In this document: positions 1 through 7,807 of the stretch, in pieces
Position numbering within the stretch: the stretch's first letter is position 1
How the letters are laid out: each line of letters opens with the position of its first letter
NCBI RefSeq assembly: GCF_000682735.1
Contig: NZ_AWFD01000010.1
Location: forward strand, 1 to 36,779
Length of the DNA stretch: 36,779 bases
Direction of reading: 5' to 3'
From: Hyphomonas sp. CY54-11-8
Lineage (GTDB): Bacteria; Pseudomonadota; Alphaproteobacteria; Caulobacterales; Hyphomonadaceae
Position numbers and translations under genes: made by a program
The notes under the pieces: generated by a model
Database searches by the model: none
What the model was told of the DNA's origin: nothing
What the model saw: the letters and a program-made list of their open reading frames with translations, nothing else

Positions 1-629
1 TCGACGAAGACGAGGATGATGAGGAATACGACGAGGACGATGAGTCCGACGAGTATGACGAGGAAGAAGACGACGAAGAGTCCGAATATGAAGACGACGA
101 CGAAGCCGAGGAATATGACGACTCGGACGAAGAGGAGTCCGGCGACAAGGTGGAAGAGATTGCCGCTTCAGAAGAAGATGACGCCTCCGACGATGAACCG
201 CATGTCCGCTCGTCCGGCCTGACGCGGGAGAACCCGGTCGTCGATGCGCCGTCCATTGGCCCGAAAACGGCCGCGCGTCTTGAAGAAGCCGGCATCTACA
301 CGATTGGCGACCTGCTCGATTGCGATATCGAGGAGACGGCTTTCCTGCTGGACGTCCACTATATCGACTCCGAAACCCTGCGAGACTGGCAGGACCAGAC
401 GAAGCTGATGATGGAAGTGCCGGGCCTGCGCGTGCACGACGTGCAGATCATGGTCGGCGCCGGTATCCGCACCAGCAAGGAACTGGCTGAGGCGCCTGCG
501 CGCACCCTGTTCCTTCTGGCCACGGAATTCCTGAACTCTCCGGAAGGTGAACGCGTCCGCCGCGGAGACGACCTTTTCATGGAAGAAGAGGTCGAAGAGT
601 GGATCGAACGCGCCCGCGACGCGGCCTAG
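1..629 (+). CDS. Acidic-tract protein with C-terminal DUF4332-type helix-hairpin-helix region (5' end outside window)
   Basis: The open frame runs in from the left edge (first whole codon at position 3) and stops at TAG 627-629, leaving 208 visible residues. The first ~50 codons are almost only Asp, Glu, Ser and Tyr (repeats such as DEDDESDEYDEEEDDEESEY), so a GTG at 150 is unlikely to be the start. After the tract come two HhH-like units: one around PSIGPKTAARLEEAGIYTIG and one around VPGLRVHDVQIMVGAGIRT, the pattern seen in DUF4332 proteins. HhH units usually bind nucleic acid backbone or mediate protein contact; no enzymatic motif is visible. A second protein in this window (15731-17521) has the same order, acidic tract then HhH, so the missing N-terminus may also carry a membrane anchor (inference). 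The stop overlaps that of the convergent lyase gene by four bases (CTAG). Confidence 0.8.
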   Translation, partial: DEDEDDEEYDEDDESDEYDEEEDDEESEYEDDDEAEEYDDSDEEESGDKVEEIAASEEDDASDDEPHVRSSGLTRENPVVDAPSIGPKTAARLEEAGIYTIGDLLDCDIEETAFLLDVHYIDSETLRDWQDQTKLMMEVPGLRVHDVQIMVGAGIRTSKELAEAPARTLFLLATEFLNSPEGERVRRGDDLFMEEEVEEWIERARDAA

Positions 630-1990
630 AGTGGCTCGAACTCTGACGTGAAGTGCCGCATCATCGGCGGTTCTTTCACGATTTTCAAACCGCCCAGCTG
701 GTCCTTCGAAGTGGAAAGCTCCTCGAAGACTTCAACGATATAGTCGGCATGCGACTGGGTGTAGACGCGGCGGGGCATGGCGAGGCGCACAAGGTCCATC
801 CGAGCAGGCTCCTCGCTGCCGTCCGGCTTGCGCCCGAACATCACCGTGCCGATCTCGCAACCGCGGATACCGCCCATCTCGTATAGCGCGCAGGCCAGCG
901 CCTGGCCTGGATATTCCAGCGGTGGAATGTGGGGCAGGAAGGCGCGGGCATCCACGAACACGGCATGGCCGCCCGCCGGTTTCACCACCGGCACACCCAT
1001 CGCGTCCAGACGCTCGGCAATATAGGCATTCGTCCGTACCCGGTAGCGCAGGTAATCCTCGTCGATGATCTCGGTGAGGCCTTGCGCAATGGCGTCGAGG
1101 TCCCGGCCTGCAAGGCCGCCATAGGTCGGGAAACCTTCGGTCTGGATCAGCAGGGTGCGGGCCCGTTCGGCCAGCGCATCGTCGCGCAGTGCCAGCCAGC
1201 CGCCGATATTGGCGAAGGCATCCTTCTTGGCGCTCATCGTCATGCCGTCCGCGACTTCGAAAATGTCGCGGATGATCGACTTGATGCTACGGTCCTGCTG
1301 GCCGGGTTCGCGCAGCTTGATGAACCAGGCATTCTCGGCAAAGCGGCAACCGTCGATGAAGAAGGACTTGCGATAGTGCTGGGCGATCTGCGCCGCGGCG
1401 CGGATGTTCTCGAGGCTCGCAGGCTGGCCGCCGCCGGCATTGTTGGTGATCGTCATCATCACGGCCGGAACAGAATCGCGTTTCTCGCGGAGCAGGGCTT
1501 CGAGCGCGTCCAGGTCCATATTGCCCTTGAACGGATGGTCAAGGGACGGGACCTTGCCTTCTGCGATGGGCAGGTCCACCGCCTCGGCGCCTGCCGCTTC
1601 GATATTACCCCGCGTCGTGTCGAAATGGGTGTTTGACGGGATAATGTGCCCCGGCCTTGCGATCAGGTTGAAAAGCAGGTGCTCCGCCGCCCGGCCCTGG
1701 TGGGTCGGGATGATGTGCTCGAAGTTCATCAGGTCACGGACCGCTGCTTCGAACCGGTAGAAGCTGGGCGCGCCGGCATAACTCTCGTCACCCGTCATGA
1801 CGGCGCCCCATTGGGCCGCGCTCATGGCGGAGGTGCCGCTGTCGGTCAGCAGGTCGATGATCACGTCATCGGAATGCAGTTTGAAGAGATTGTATTTCGC
1901 CGCCTTCAGCAGGTCCGCACGTTCTTCGCGCGTGGTCATGCGGATCGGTTCGACCGATTTGATGCGGAAAGGTTCAATAATGGTTTTCAT
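626..1990 (-). CDS. tnaA: Tryptophanase / beta-eliminating lyase (tryptophanase-tyrosine phenol-lyase family)
   Basis: PLP enzyme of 454 residues, expected to cleave L-tryptophan to indole, pyruvate and ammonia in the cytosol. The N-terminus EPFRIKSVEP and DLLTDSGTSAMS are family hallmarks. The PLP-binding lysine is K256 in MSAKKDAFANIGG. Two positions that separate tryptophanase from tyrosine phenol-lyase (TPL) favour tryptophanase: I380 (IRGCEIG) where TPL has its substrate-carboxylate Arg381, and H446 (MRHFTS) matching tryptophanase His463, where TPL has Phe. Length and much of the N-terminal half are closer to TPL (456 aa) than to E. coli TnaA (471 aa). ATG at 1990 is chosen over the GTG at 1999 because GGAG lies 8 bases upstream of the ATG and overlaps the GTG, and because family members start here. 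No tryptophan permease (tnaB) or tnaC leader peptide is visible; a structured leader precedes the gene. Family is near certain, substrate less so. Confidence 0.88.
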   Translation of the reverse strand: MKTIIEPFRIKSVEPIRMTTREERADLLKAAKYNLFKLHSDDVIIDLLTDSGTSAMSAAQWGAVMTGDESYAGAPSFYRFEAAVRDLMNFEHIIPTHQGRAAEHLLFNLIARPGHIIPSNTHFDTTRGNIEAAGAEAVDLPIAEGKVPSLDHPFKGNMDLDALEALLREKRDSVPAVMMTITNNAGGGQPASLENIRAAAQIAQHYRKSFFIDGCRFAENAWFIKLREPGQQDRSIKSIIRDIFEVADGMTMSAKKDAFANIGGWLALRDDALAERARTLLIQTEGFPTYGGLAGRDLDAIAQGLTEIIDEDYLRYRVRTNAYIAERLDAMGVPVVKPAGGHAVFVDARAFLPHIPPLEYPGQALACALYEMGGIRGCEIGTVMFGRKPDGSEEPARMDLVRLAMPRRVYTQSHADYIVEVFEELSTSKDQLGGLKIVKEPPMMRHFTSEFEPL

Positions 1991-2011
1991 TTGGCTCACT
2001 CCGGGCTTGTT

Positions 2012-2062
2012 AAAAGTCCTGGAGGTTGCCCGAAGGCTTCGCGCACAGGACTTATCCTGCGC
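2012..2062 (-). promoter_or_regulatory. Candidate attenuator/riboswitch-like leader of the tryptophanase gene
   Basis: Read on the minus strand, the leader can form hairpin A, GCGCAGGA (2062-2055) pairing with TCCTGTGC (2050-2043) around a TAAG loop, contiguous apart from one G-U pair. It can instead form hairpin B, AAGTCCTG (2053-2046) pairing perfectly with CAGGACTT (2021-2014), enclosing a small GCC-TTCG-GGC stem, with the right arm running into TTTT (2015-2012). A and B share 2053-2043, so they exclude each other, as in antiterminator/terminator switching. ACCTCC (2026-2021), complementary to a Shine-Dalgarno, also lies in the leader about 20 bases before the gene's GGAG. No Trp codon or tnaC-like peptide is visible. 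The ligand is unknown. Hairpin B could simply be the terminator of the upstream oxidoreductase gene. Confidence 0.5.
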
Positions 2063-2143
2063 CGCGGTTGCCTCGCCTTGGTGACGCGACCGCGCTCAGC
2101 GCCTGTTGCAATGGAAATCCGATATCAAGGGCTTTTGCGGTTT

Positions 2144-3139
2144 TCAAGATGCCGCGTTGCTGCCGCGCGGCGAGAGGCCGGCACTGCGATAAATTGCGTC
2201 GATCACGCGCATGTTTGCGACGGCATCCTCGCCGCCGGTCAGTGGCCCGGCCCGCCCGGCGAGCACATCCACCATATGTGCCAGCTGGTGGTCATAGGTG
2301 CTGTCACCGGGGATGGTCTCCGTCCGTTCCGGCTGGCCGTGCTGCTGCAGGATGATCTTGTGCCCGTGAGACGGGTGGATCGGATTGTTGAAGGTCAGCG
2401 ATCCTTTTGTGCCCTCGACATGCAGCTGCAGCCGACGGGAGACCGTCTCCGCCATGGACGTCATGATCGACGCGGTGACATCTCCCGGGAACACCATACG
2501 TGCGTGAGTCGAGATATCGACGCCCGGTTGGTCGCAATGGCATTCGGCCGAGGCCACCGACGGCTCGGCGCCCGCCATGGTCCGCACCATGTGGACGCAA
2601 TAGGTGCCAAGATCCATCAGCGCCCCGCCACCTGTTTCCAGCGTGTGGCGTAACTCGCCCGGCCGGTAGGGAATGGGCACCGAGAAGGCCGCCTCCATGG
2701 ACAGGATCTTCCCGACATGCCCGCTGCGGATGTGGCCGAGCGCATGGAGGAAGGCAGGGTGGAAGCGGTAGTGGAATGCCTCCACCAGCGGCCGGCCCAT
2801 TTCTTCCGCGGCGCGCGTCATGGCCATGGCCTCGTCGGCATTCATGGCGAACGGCTTCTCGCACAGCACGGCCTTGCCGGCTTTCAGGGCGGCGACGGTG
2901 AGGTCGGCATGCCGGTTCGGGGGCAGGGCGTTGTAGATCAGGTCCACATCGTCCCGGGCGATCAGCGCGTCATAGCTCTCCGCCACATGCTGGATCCCAT
3001 ATTTTTCGGCATAGGCGGCGGCGCGCCCGGCATCGCGGGCAGCCACGGCAACAACCCGGCAGTCCGTCCGGCGCCGCGCCGGTTCGATGATGGCAAGCGG
3101 CGCAATCTTCGCCGCGCCGAGTATACCGATCCGGATCAT
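2144..3139 (-). CDS. Gfo/Idh/MocA family NAD(P)-dependent oxidoreductase
   Basis: 331-residue protein with the two-part layout of the family: an N-terminal Rossmann fold beginning MIRIGILGAAKIAP (glycine-rich nucleotide loop at residues 5-13), the EKPFA motif at 94-98 that carries the family's catalytic Lys, and a C-terminal substrate/oligomerisation domain from about residue 125. Members oxidise or reduce sugars, inositols or related ring compounds, or trans-dihydrodiols; the sequence does not reveal the substrate. The frame is open 34 codons further upstream, but ATG 3139 has an AGAAGG ribosome site 8-9 bases before it and the family's N-terminus starts exactly there. It lies upstream of the tryptophanase gene on the same strand with a 153-base gap holding a terminator-like hairpin, so co-transcription is uncertain. 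Confidence 0.88.
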   Translation of the reverse strand: MIRIGILGAAKIAPLAIIEPARRRTDCRVVAVAARDAGRAAAYAEKYGIQHVAESYDALIARDDVDLIYNALPPNRHADLTVAALKAGKAVLCEKPFAMNADEAMAMTRAAEEMGRPLVEAFHYRFHPAFLHALGHIRSGHVGKILSMEAAFSVPIPYRPGELRHTLETGGGALMDLGTYCVHMVRTMAGAEPSVASAECHCDQPGVDISTHARMVFPGDVTASIMTSMAETVSRRLQLHVEGTKGSLTFNNPIHPSHGHKIILQQHGQPERTETIPGDSTYDHQLAHMVDVLAGRAGPLTGGEDAVANMRVIDAIYRSAGLSPRGSNAAS

Positions 3140-3336
3140 GCCTGGCCCCTTCTTCAGGCACGCATAGTGGCAATGCGGGGCTGGTTCGTAAATCAGCGCG
3201 CAGCCAGCAGCGCGGATATTCTTAACAAGACCCTGCTGCAATCTTCAGAATTTCACCGATCCGGTAACCAAACAGAAAGGCTGTCGCGAGTTAATGGAAC
3301 ATCCCAAGGCCGTTAATCTTAGGAGTGCCTACGCCA

Positions 3337-3771
3337 ATGATGAATGATCTTACGGCGCACATCGCTAAAACGAGCGGCCTTGCGGACCCTATTGCCAAGC
3401 AGGCCCTCGGTATCGTGCTCAATGCCGCCGAACGCCAGGCTTCGCCTTTCGCCACAGCCATGTTCACGACCATTCCCGGGGCACGCGCACTTTCAGCCCG
3501 CACGGGCAGCGAGCTCGGCGCCCCGGTCGGCGAAATCGCCCGCATGATTGAACAGACGCCGGGCGGCAAGCGCCGCGTCGCGCGCGAGATGATCACTGCG
3601 CTTCATGCCATCGGTCTCGACCACAAGCATATCGGCGCGCTGCTGCCGGCGATCTCGGCCCATATGGAAGAGGTCCACGGCCTGACCGGCTTCGGCCATC
3701 TGGGGGACCTTGTCGGCTCCGATCTCGATGGCAACATCACCGCCGACGACAGCGACACCAAGGCGGCTTAA
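3337..3771 (+). CDS. Hypothetical helical protein, weakly DUF2780/DUF937-like
   Basis: 144 residues, mostly amphipathic helix, with no signal peptide or membrane span. The N-terminal stretch HIAKTSGLADPIAKQALGIV followed by FTTIPGARAL resembles the pattern of DUF2780 (VcgC/VcgE) proteins, where a helical repeat ends in an IPG motif; this is resemblance only. A second half has EIARMIEQTPGGKRRVAREM, a basic patch, and the C-terminus is acidic. Function unknown. ATG 3337 (or the adjacent ATG 3340) is preferred to GTG 3325, which would overlap the AGGAG ribosome site at 3321-3325. It is transcribed divergently from the oxidoreductase and followed by a terminator-like hairpin, so it is probably a single-gene unit. 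Confidence 0.75.
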   Translation: MMNDLTAHIAKTSGLADPIAKQALGIVLNAAERQASPFATAMFTTIPGARALSARTGSELGAPVGEIARMIEQTPGGKRRVAREMITALHAIGLDHKHIGALLPAISAHMEEVHGLTGFGHLGDLVGSDLDGNITADDSDTKAA

Positions 3772-3787
3772 GCCTCTGAAAATACGA

Positions 3788-3822
3788 AAAGAAACGCCGC
3801 CTTGACCGGGTGGCTTTTCTTT
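3788..3822 (+). terminator. Rho-independent terminator-like hairpin after the helical protein
   Basis: Left arm 3788-3801 (AAAGAAACGCCGCC) pairs with 3809-3822 (GGTGGCTTTTCTTT) around a 7-base loop with two non-Watson-Crick positions. The A-rich left and T-rich right flanks would let it act on either strand. It begins 16 bases after the stop codon. Confidence 0.6.
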
Positions 3823-4027
3823 GCCTGAGGAAATCTTGCATAGCCGGGTGATCCAGCCACCGGATTGCCGCGTAACAGGCCCGATACGTCTGGTGTCCCC
3901 CCACCCCAGCAAGACGTGTCTATTTACCCAAGGGCCAGGCCGCCAAATCACCCTCCCGGCAGCCTGGCCCTTTCCCTTCGCGCTTTGCCTGTTTATGGAA
4001 GGGCGAACGAACAGGGGAAATTCACTC

Positions 4028-4306
4028 ATGACGGCGACTGCGACGCTTCAGGCGGATGAGAAACTTGCGCTCGATCTGATGGCAGCCATCCGGACGGCAG
4101 CCGAAACGCTTTGCGTGCCGTCTCATGTGGACCTGGTCTCGGTGACCGTGGATGTCTCCGCCCGGATCGAGGACGCTTCGAAAGCCAGCTTCGAGAGCCG
4201 TATCGACCGGCGCACCCGCACCATCCTCTTCGCGGGGGGCTCGGCGACGGTCAATGGCACGATCGTGATGACCGCGACGGCCGTCTATTCCATACGCCCG
4301 GCCTGA
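4028..4306 (+). CDS. Small hypothetical protein, possibly a shortened hotdog-fold (PaaI-like) domain
   Basis: 92 residues starting MTATATLQADEKLALDL. The second half, VTVDVSARIEDASKASFESR then RRTRTILFAGGSATVNG, looks like the antiparallel strands at the end of PaaI/thioesterase-type hotdog domains, where a line such as RTI-F-GSA-VNG precedes the last strand. The protein is too short for a complete 130-residue hotdog and lacks its catalytic first half, so activity is doubtful. ATG 4028 has AGGGGA about 9 bases upstream; the frame stays open to 3821, but that extension has no ribosome site and unusual composition. The 3' end overlaps the convergent MscS gene by 22 bases. Confidence 0.6.
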   Translation: MTATATLQADEKLALDLMAAIRTAAETLCVPSHVDLVSVTVDVSARIEDASKASFESRIDRRTRTILFAGGSATVNGTIVMTATAVYSIRPA

Positions 4307-5253
4307 ACTGCCCGCCCGTCGAAGGCGCCCTCGGGCAGGGTATCGAGTTCGTTACGGATACGGGGCAGGGCCTCAGGGTGTTTGTCCTGAAGCCAGATGA
4401 TCATCTTTTCACGAATGAAGCAGCGCAGGTCCCATGCGTCGGGGGAATTCTTAGCGCTGGCTAATGCGCGTATGCGGATTGTGTTCATGCCGGTATCCGT
4501 CACCTGCAGGTTCACGACATCACCGTCCCATAGCGGTGTCGCGCGGCAGATTTCGGCCAGCTTCTCCCGCATTTCGGAAACCGGCGCGCGATAGTCCAGC
4601 GACCAGAACACGCTGCCGATGATGTTCGCAGATTTCCGTGTCCAGTTCTGGAAGGGCTGTTCGATAAAATAGGAAAGCGGAACGATCAGGCGCCGCCAGT
4701 CCCAGATGCGGACAACGACGTAGAACAGGCCGATCTCTTCAATCCAGCCCCACTCGTCTTCCAGCACGACTGCATCGTCCAGCCGGATCGGCTGGGTGAA
4801 GGCGATCTGCAGGCCGGCGATCAGGTTTGACAGCATCGGCCGGGCCGCGATGCCGACCGCGATGCCCGCGATCCCGGCAGAGGCGAACAGGCTGACCCCG
4901 AACTGTTTCACGCCCGGGATCAGCGTCAGGGCCGCAGCGACGGTGACCACGCCGACCGCGACAACCCAGATGCGGCGGACAACGTCCAGGCGGGTCGCGG
5001 ATTTCCGGGCTTGCAGATTGTCGGCCTCGTGAAAGTTCAGCTTGGCCAGACGCCGCTTGATCAGCCCGTCGACCAGCGTGCCGATGGTCCAGCCGGTGGC
5101 GGCGATGAAACAGATGGAGGCCAGCACATCCGGCCAGTCGCCGAGCTTCTCCCAGTCGGGCGTCAGGCCGGTGTGCGGGACAGTCAGGATGGCCGCGCCA
5201 ATCAGGACGAACAGGGCAGGCGGCCGCGCGCGCTTCAGCCAGCGGATACGCAT
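4285..5253 (-). CDS. MscS-family mechanosensitive ion channel
   Basis: 322 residues from the first ATG. Two N-terminal membrane spans (PPALFVLIGAAILTV and VLASICFIAATGWTIG) are followed by a third (IWVVAVGVVTVAAALTLI) and a glycine/alanine-rich pore helix, FASAGIAGIAVGIAARPM. The MscS beta domain follows: FTQPIRLDDAVVLEDEWGWI with the family's G-x-I-E-E-I-G turn, then WRRLIVPLSYFIEQPF in place of the usual IPN. Such channels release solutes on membrane tension after hypo-osmotic shock. The ATG at 5253 has no convincing ribosome site; an AAGGAG lies 7 bases before an in-frame ATC at 5319, which would add 22 basic residues. Convergent with and overlapping the small hotdog-like gene. Confidence 0.85.
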   Translation of the reverse strand: MRIRWLKRARPPALFVLIGAAILTVPHTGLTPDWEKLGDWPDVLASICFIAATGWTIGTLVDGLIKRRLAKLNFHEADNLQARKSATRLDVVRRIWVVAVGVVTVAAALTLIPGVKQFGVSLFASAGIAGIAVGIAARPMLSNLIAGLQIAFTQPIRLDDAVVLEDEWGWIEEIGLFYVVVRIWDWRRLIVPLSYFIEQPFQNWTRKSANIIGSVFWSLDYRAPVSEMREKLAEICRATPLWDGDVVNLQVTDTGMNTIRIRALASAKNSPDAWDLRCFIREKMIIWLQDKHPEALPRIRNELDTLPEGAFDGRAVQAGRME

Positions 5254-5437
5254 CGCCCGCTTCAGCTTTTCGCGCTTCGAGCGGTCGTCGGTCTGTTTCG
5301 CGTTAACCTCGCCGGCGATGACAGGGCTCCTTCCGGTGACGTGTCTTATACGTCCGGATACGCGAAAGGGTTGCGATGGTTCAACAGCCGCCCCCGCGTT
5401 TCCTGCCGAAACGACGCTGGCGGGCAGGGATTGGGCG

Positions 5438-5956
5438 TTATTTCACCCGTTTGGCGCGGAAGGCCAGGCCGCCGTCCAGCTTCATCTTGTAGCTGCCGAG
5501 CGCGGCCTGGTAGATGCGGGCTTCCTTCTGGCCACGCGGATTGACCCCTTTGTCGTCCGTCTGTTCCCACACCTGGCCATTTTCAAGCGTGATCACCAGG
5601 GCGCCGCGCCGGCCACCGATGGACTGGATCGGAAAAGTGACTTCCTTCAGCTCATCCGATTTGGACTTGCCGCTCTCGTCCTTGCTGCCAAAGGCCAGTT
5701 TGGGAAGGGACGGGATGGAGAAACCGAAACTGTCGCGCTTCACTTCCTCGACTTCCTTGCGGGTGAAGGTTTTCACTTCGCCGGCTTCTTCTGCTGCTTT
5801 CAGGCGCCCGACGGCCGCATCATAGCAGGTCAGCCGGTCTGCATCGGCGACAATGTCCTTACAGGCATAGACGTCGGACGTGGACACGTCCTCGGCCAGG
5901 GCCGGCATGGCGGCCAGGCTGATGGCGGCGGCGATGAGGGCGATCTGGCGTTTCAT
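5438..5956 (-). CDS. Secreted VasI-like protein with C-x-I/RLxCYD motif
   Basis: 172 residues. The N-terminus MKRQIALIAAAISLAAMPALA is a typical Sec signal peptide with cleavage expected after A21. The mature protein opens with ACKDIVADADRLTCYDAA (Cys32 and Cys44), the two-cysteine motif found in type VI secretion-associated VasI/TagM proteins and in many orphan proteobacterial periplasmic proteins. The C-terminal half (ALVITLENGQVWEQTDDKG) looks like a small beta domain. No type VI genes occur nearby, so a secretion-system role is not supported. The frame is open to 6127, but ATG 5956 has GAGGAA 7 bases upstream and starts the signal peptide. Divergent from the solute-binding lipoprotein across a 197-base gap. 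Confidence 0.78.
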   Translation of the reverse strand: MKRQIALIAAAISLAAMPALAEDVSTSDVYACKDIVADADRLTCYDAAVGRLKAAEEAGEVKTFTRKEVEEVKRDSFGFSIPSLPKLAFGSKDESGKSKSDELKEVTFPIQSIGGRRGALVITLENGQVWEQTDDKGVNPRGQKEARIYQAALGSYKMKLDGGLAFRAKRVK

Positions 5957-6153
5957 GGCGGCGTTCCTCGGAATGGTGGGCTTTCGCGCCCCTTTGAGGC
6001 CCATTTCTGGCAAATCCGGACAGGCTCGGGAAGGGGAGGCCGCAGTTTGCGGCAAACTCAGCTTCCGTTCATTCAAATTCAGCAAAGTCTTTTCATTTAC
6101 GTCGCCATCTGGCAGCAAACGATCCAAGATTGAGACCTTTTAGGAGTATGTGC

Positions 6154-7782
6154 ATGATCTTCTCCCGTATGCGGGGCCTGATGGCCACCGGCGCTCTGGC
6201 CCTTGTCCTGGCTGCCTGCGGAGGTGGTGGCGGCGGATCTGCCAGCGATGTGCCGACACTGCGGCGCGGTATTTCGGCCAAGGTCGATACGCTCGATCCG
6301 CACAAGTCTTCGGCTCAGTGGGAGAACATCATCATTGGCGACATGTTCATCGGCCTGACCACCGATGGCGTCGATGCCCGTCCGGAACCCGGCATGGCGA
6401 CGAGTTGGGAAACCAGCGAGGACGGCCTCGTCTGGACCTTCCATCTCGGCGATTACTACTGGTCCGACGGCAATCCGGTTGTGGCGGATGACTTCGTCTA
6501 CGGCCTGCGCCGCATCCAGTCCCCGGAAGTGGCATCGCAATATTCCTCGCTGCTTTACCTCATCAAGAACGCGGCGCCGATCAATGAAGGCAAACTGCCG
6601 CCGGAAGAGCTTGGCGCCCGCGCCATCGACGACAAAACGCTGGAACTGACGCTGGAATATCCGGCGCCTTACCTGCCGGGGCTCCTGTCGCACTACACGA
6701 CCTATCCGGTGCCGAGCCATGCGATCGAGACCTATGGCGATGCCTGGATCCAGCCGGACAACATCGTGGTGAACGGTCCGTACAAGCTGGTTTACTGGCG
6801 TACCGGCGACCAGCTGGTGGCGGACAAGAATCCGACCGGCTTTGGCGCCGAGGATGCCTGCTTCGACCGCGTGGTCTATTTCGAACTGGAAGACCTGACT
6901 TCGGTCGAGAACAAGATCCAGGCCGGCGAACTCGACATCAACAATGCGTTCGATGGCGCCCGTCAGGCCGAGATCGAGGCCAAGCTGCCGGGCTGGGTCC
7001 GCACCACGCCGGCGCTTATCACGACCTACTGGACGTTCAATTCCTCAATCGCCCCGTTTGACGATGTGCGCGTGCGCAAGGCGCTGTCCATGGCGCTCGA
7101 CCGGGAGTTCATGGTGAAAAGCGTGCTGACACCGGGCTATGTGCCGGCCTATTCCATGGTGCCTCCGGGGATCGACAATTACGACACGCTGCGCCCGCAC
7201 GTGGAATGGGAAAACATGCCCCGCCAGGAGCGTCTCGCCGAAGCCAAGCGCCTTCTGGAAGAGGCCGGTTTCGGCCCGGACAACCCGCTGGCGTTCGAAT
7301 ACATCCACCGCTCGACGGATGACAATCCGAAGGTCGCGCCGGTCGCGCAGGCCAACTGGGCCGAGATTGCGCCATGGGTGAAGCCGACCATCATCAAGCA
7401 GGATACCAAGGTGCTTTATGCCCGCCTGCGCCAGTCGGACTTCCAGGTGGCCGACGCGGCCTGGGTCGCGGACTTCGATGATCCGATCAACTTCCTCTAC
7501 CTGCTGAAATCCGACACCGGCCAGCAGAACTACGGCAATTACAACAATGCGGAATATGACGCACTGCTGCAGCGGTCGAATGCGGAACTCGACCTGAAGA
7601 AGCGGGCCGAGACCTTCGCTGAAGCCGAAGATCTGATGTTGAACGACTATCCGATCACGCCGATGTGGTTCCAGGTTACCAAGAACCTCGTTGACCCGGA
7701 TCTGACCGGCTATGAGGACAATGCCAAGGACCAGCACCGTTCGCGCTTCATGTGCAAGAATGGTATCAAACCGGCCGAATAG
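6154..7782 (+). CDS. Peptide-type ABC transporter solute-binding lipoprotein (SBP_bac_5 / OppA-like)
   Basis: 542 residues, a normal length for family 5 solute-binding proteins. The N-terminus MIFSRMRGLMATGALALVLAAC is a lipoprotein signal with lipobox LAAC (Cys22), followed by a glycine linker. Hallmarks follow: KVDTLDPHKSSAQWE, the LAxSWE-like stretch GMATSWETSEDGLVWTFHL, the F-x-x-GLRRIQSPEVAS helix, and VRKALSMALDREFMVK in the middle domain. It should capture peptides or similar solutes in the periplasm for an ABC importer, but no permease or ATPase gene is adjacent. ATG 6154 is chosen because AGGAG (6142-6146) lies 7 bases upstream; ATG 6148 would be too close. The next gene follows after 25 bases and may share the transcript. 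Confidence 0.9.
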   Translation: MIFSRMRGLMATGALALVLAACGGGGGGSASDVPTLRRGISAKVDTLDPHKSSAQWENIIIGDMFIGLTTDGVDARPEPGMATSWETSEDGLVWTFHLGDYYWSDGNPVVADDFVYGLRRIQSPEVASQYSSLLYLIKNAAPINEGKLPPEELGARAIDDKTLELTLEYPAPYLPGLLSHYTTYPVPSHAIETYGDAWIQPDNIVVNGPYKLVYWRTGDQLVADKNPTGFGAEDACFDRVVYFELEDLTSVENKIQAGELDINNAFDGARQAEIEAKLPGWVRTTPALITTYWTFNSSIAPFDDVRVRKALSMALDREFMVKSVLTPGYVPAYSMVPPGIDNYDTLRPHVEWENMPRQERLAEAKRLLEEAGFGPDNPLAFEYIHRSTDDNPKVAPVAQANWAEIAPWVKPTIIKQDTKVLYARLRQSDFQVADAAWVADFDDPINFLYLLKSDTGQQNYGNYNNAEYDALLQRSNAELDLKKRAETFAEAEDLMLNDYPITPMWFQVTKNLVDPDLTGYEDNAKDQHRSRFMCKNGIKPAE

Positions 7783-7807
7783 GCGTCGCTGAAAAGAGGG
7801 AAGCGGC

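Noticed and set aside
1..150. Tandem DNA repeat or mobile element at the left edge
   Set aside because: The repetitiveness comes from Asp/Glu codons in an open reading frame; unit lengths are irregular and no inverted ends are seen. The same applies to 16800-17250.
2000..2045. tnaC-like leader peptide starting at a GTG in the tryptophanase leader
   Set aside because: The 16-codon frame has no Trp codon and lies inside the hairpin arms without a ribosome site.
2300..2901. Long ORFs on both strands opposite or out of frame with the oxidoreductase gene
   Set aside because: These are shadows of a GC-rich coding region; the family motifs lie only in the 2144-3139 frame.
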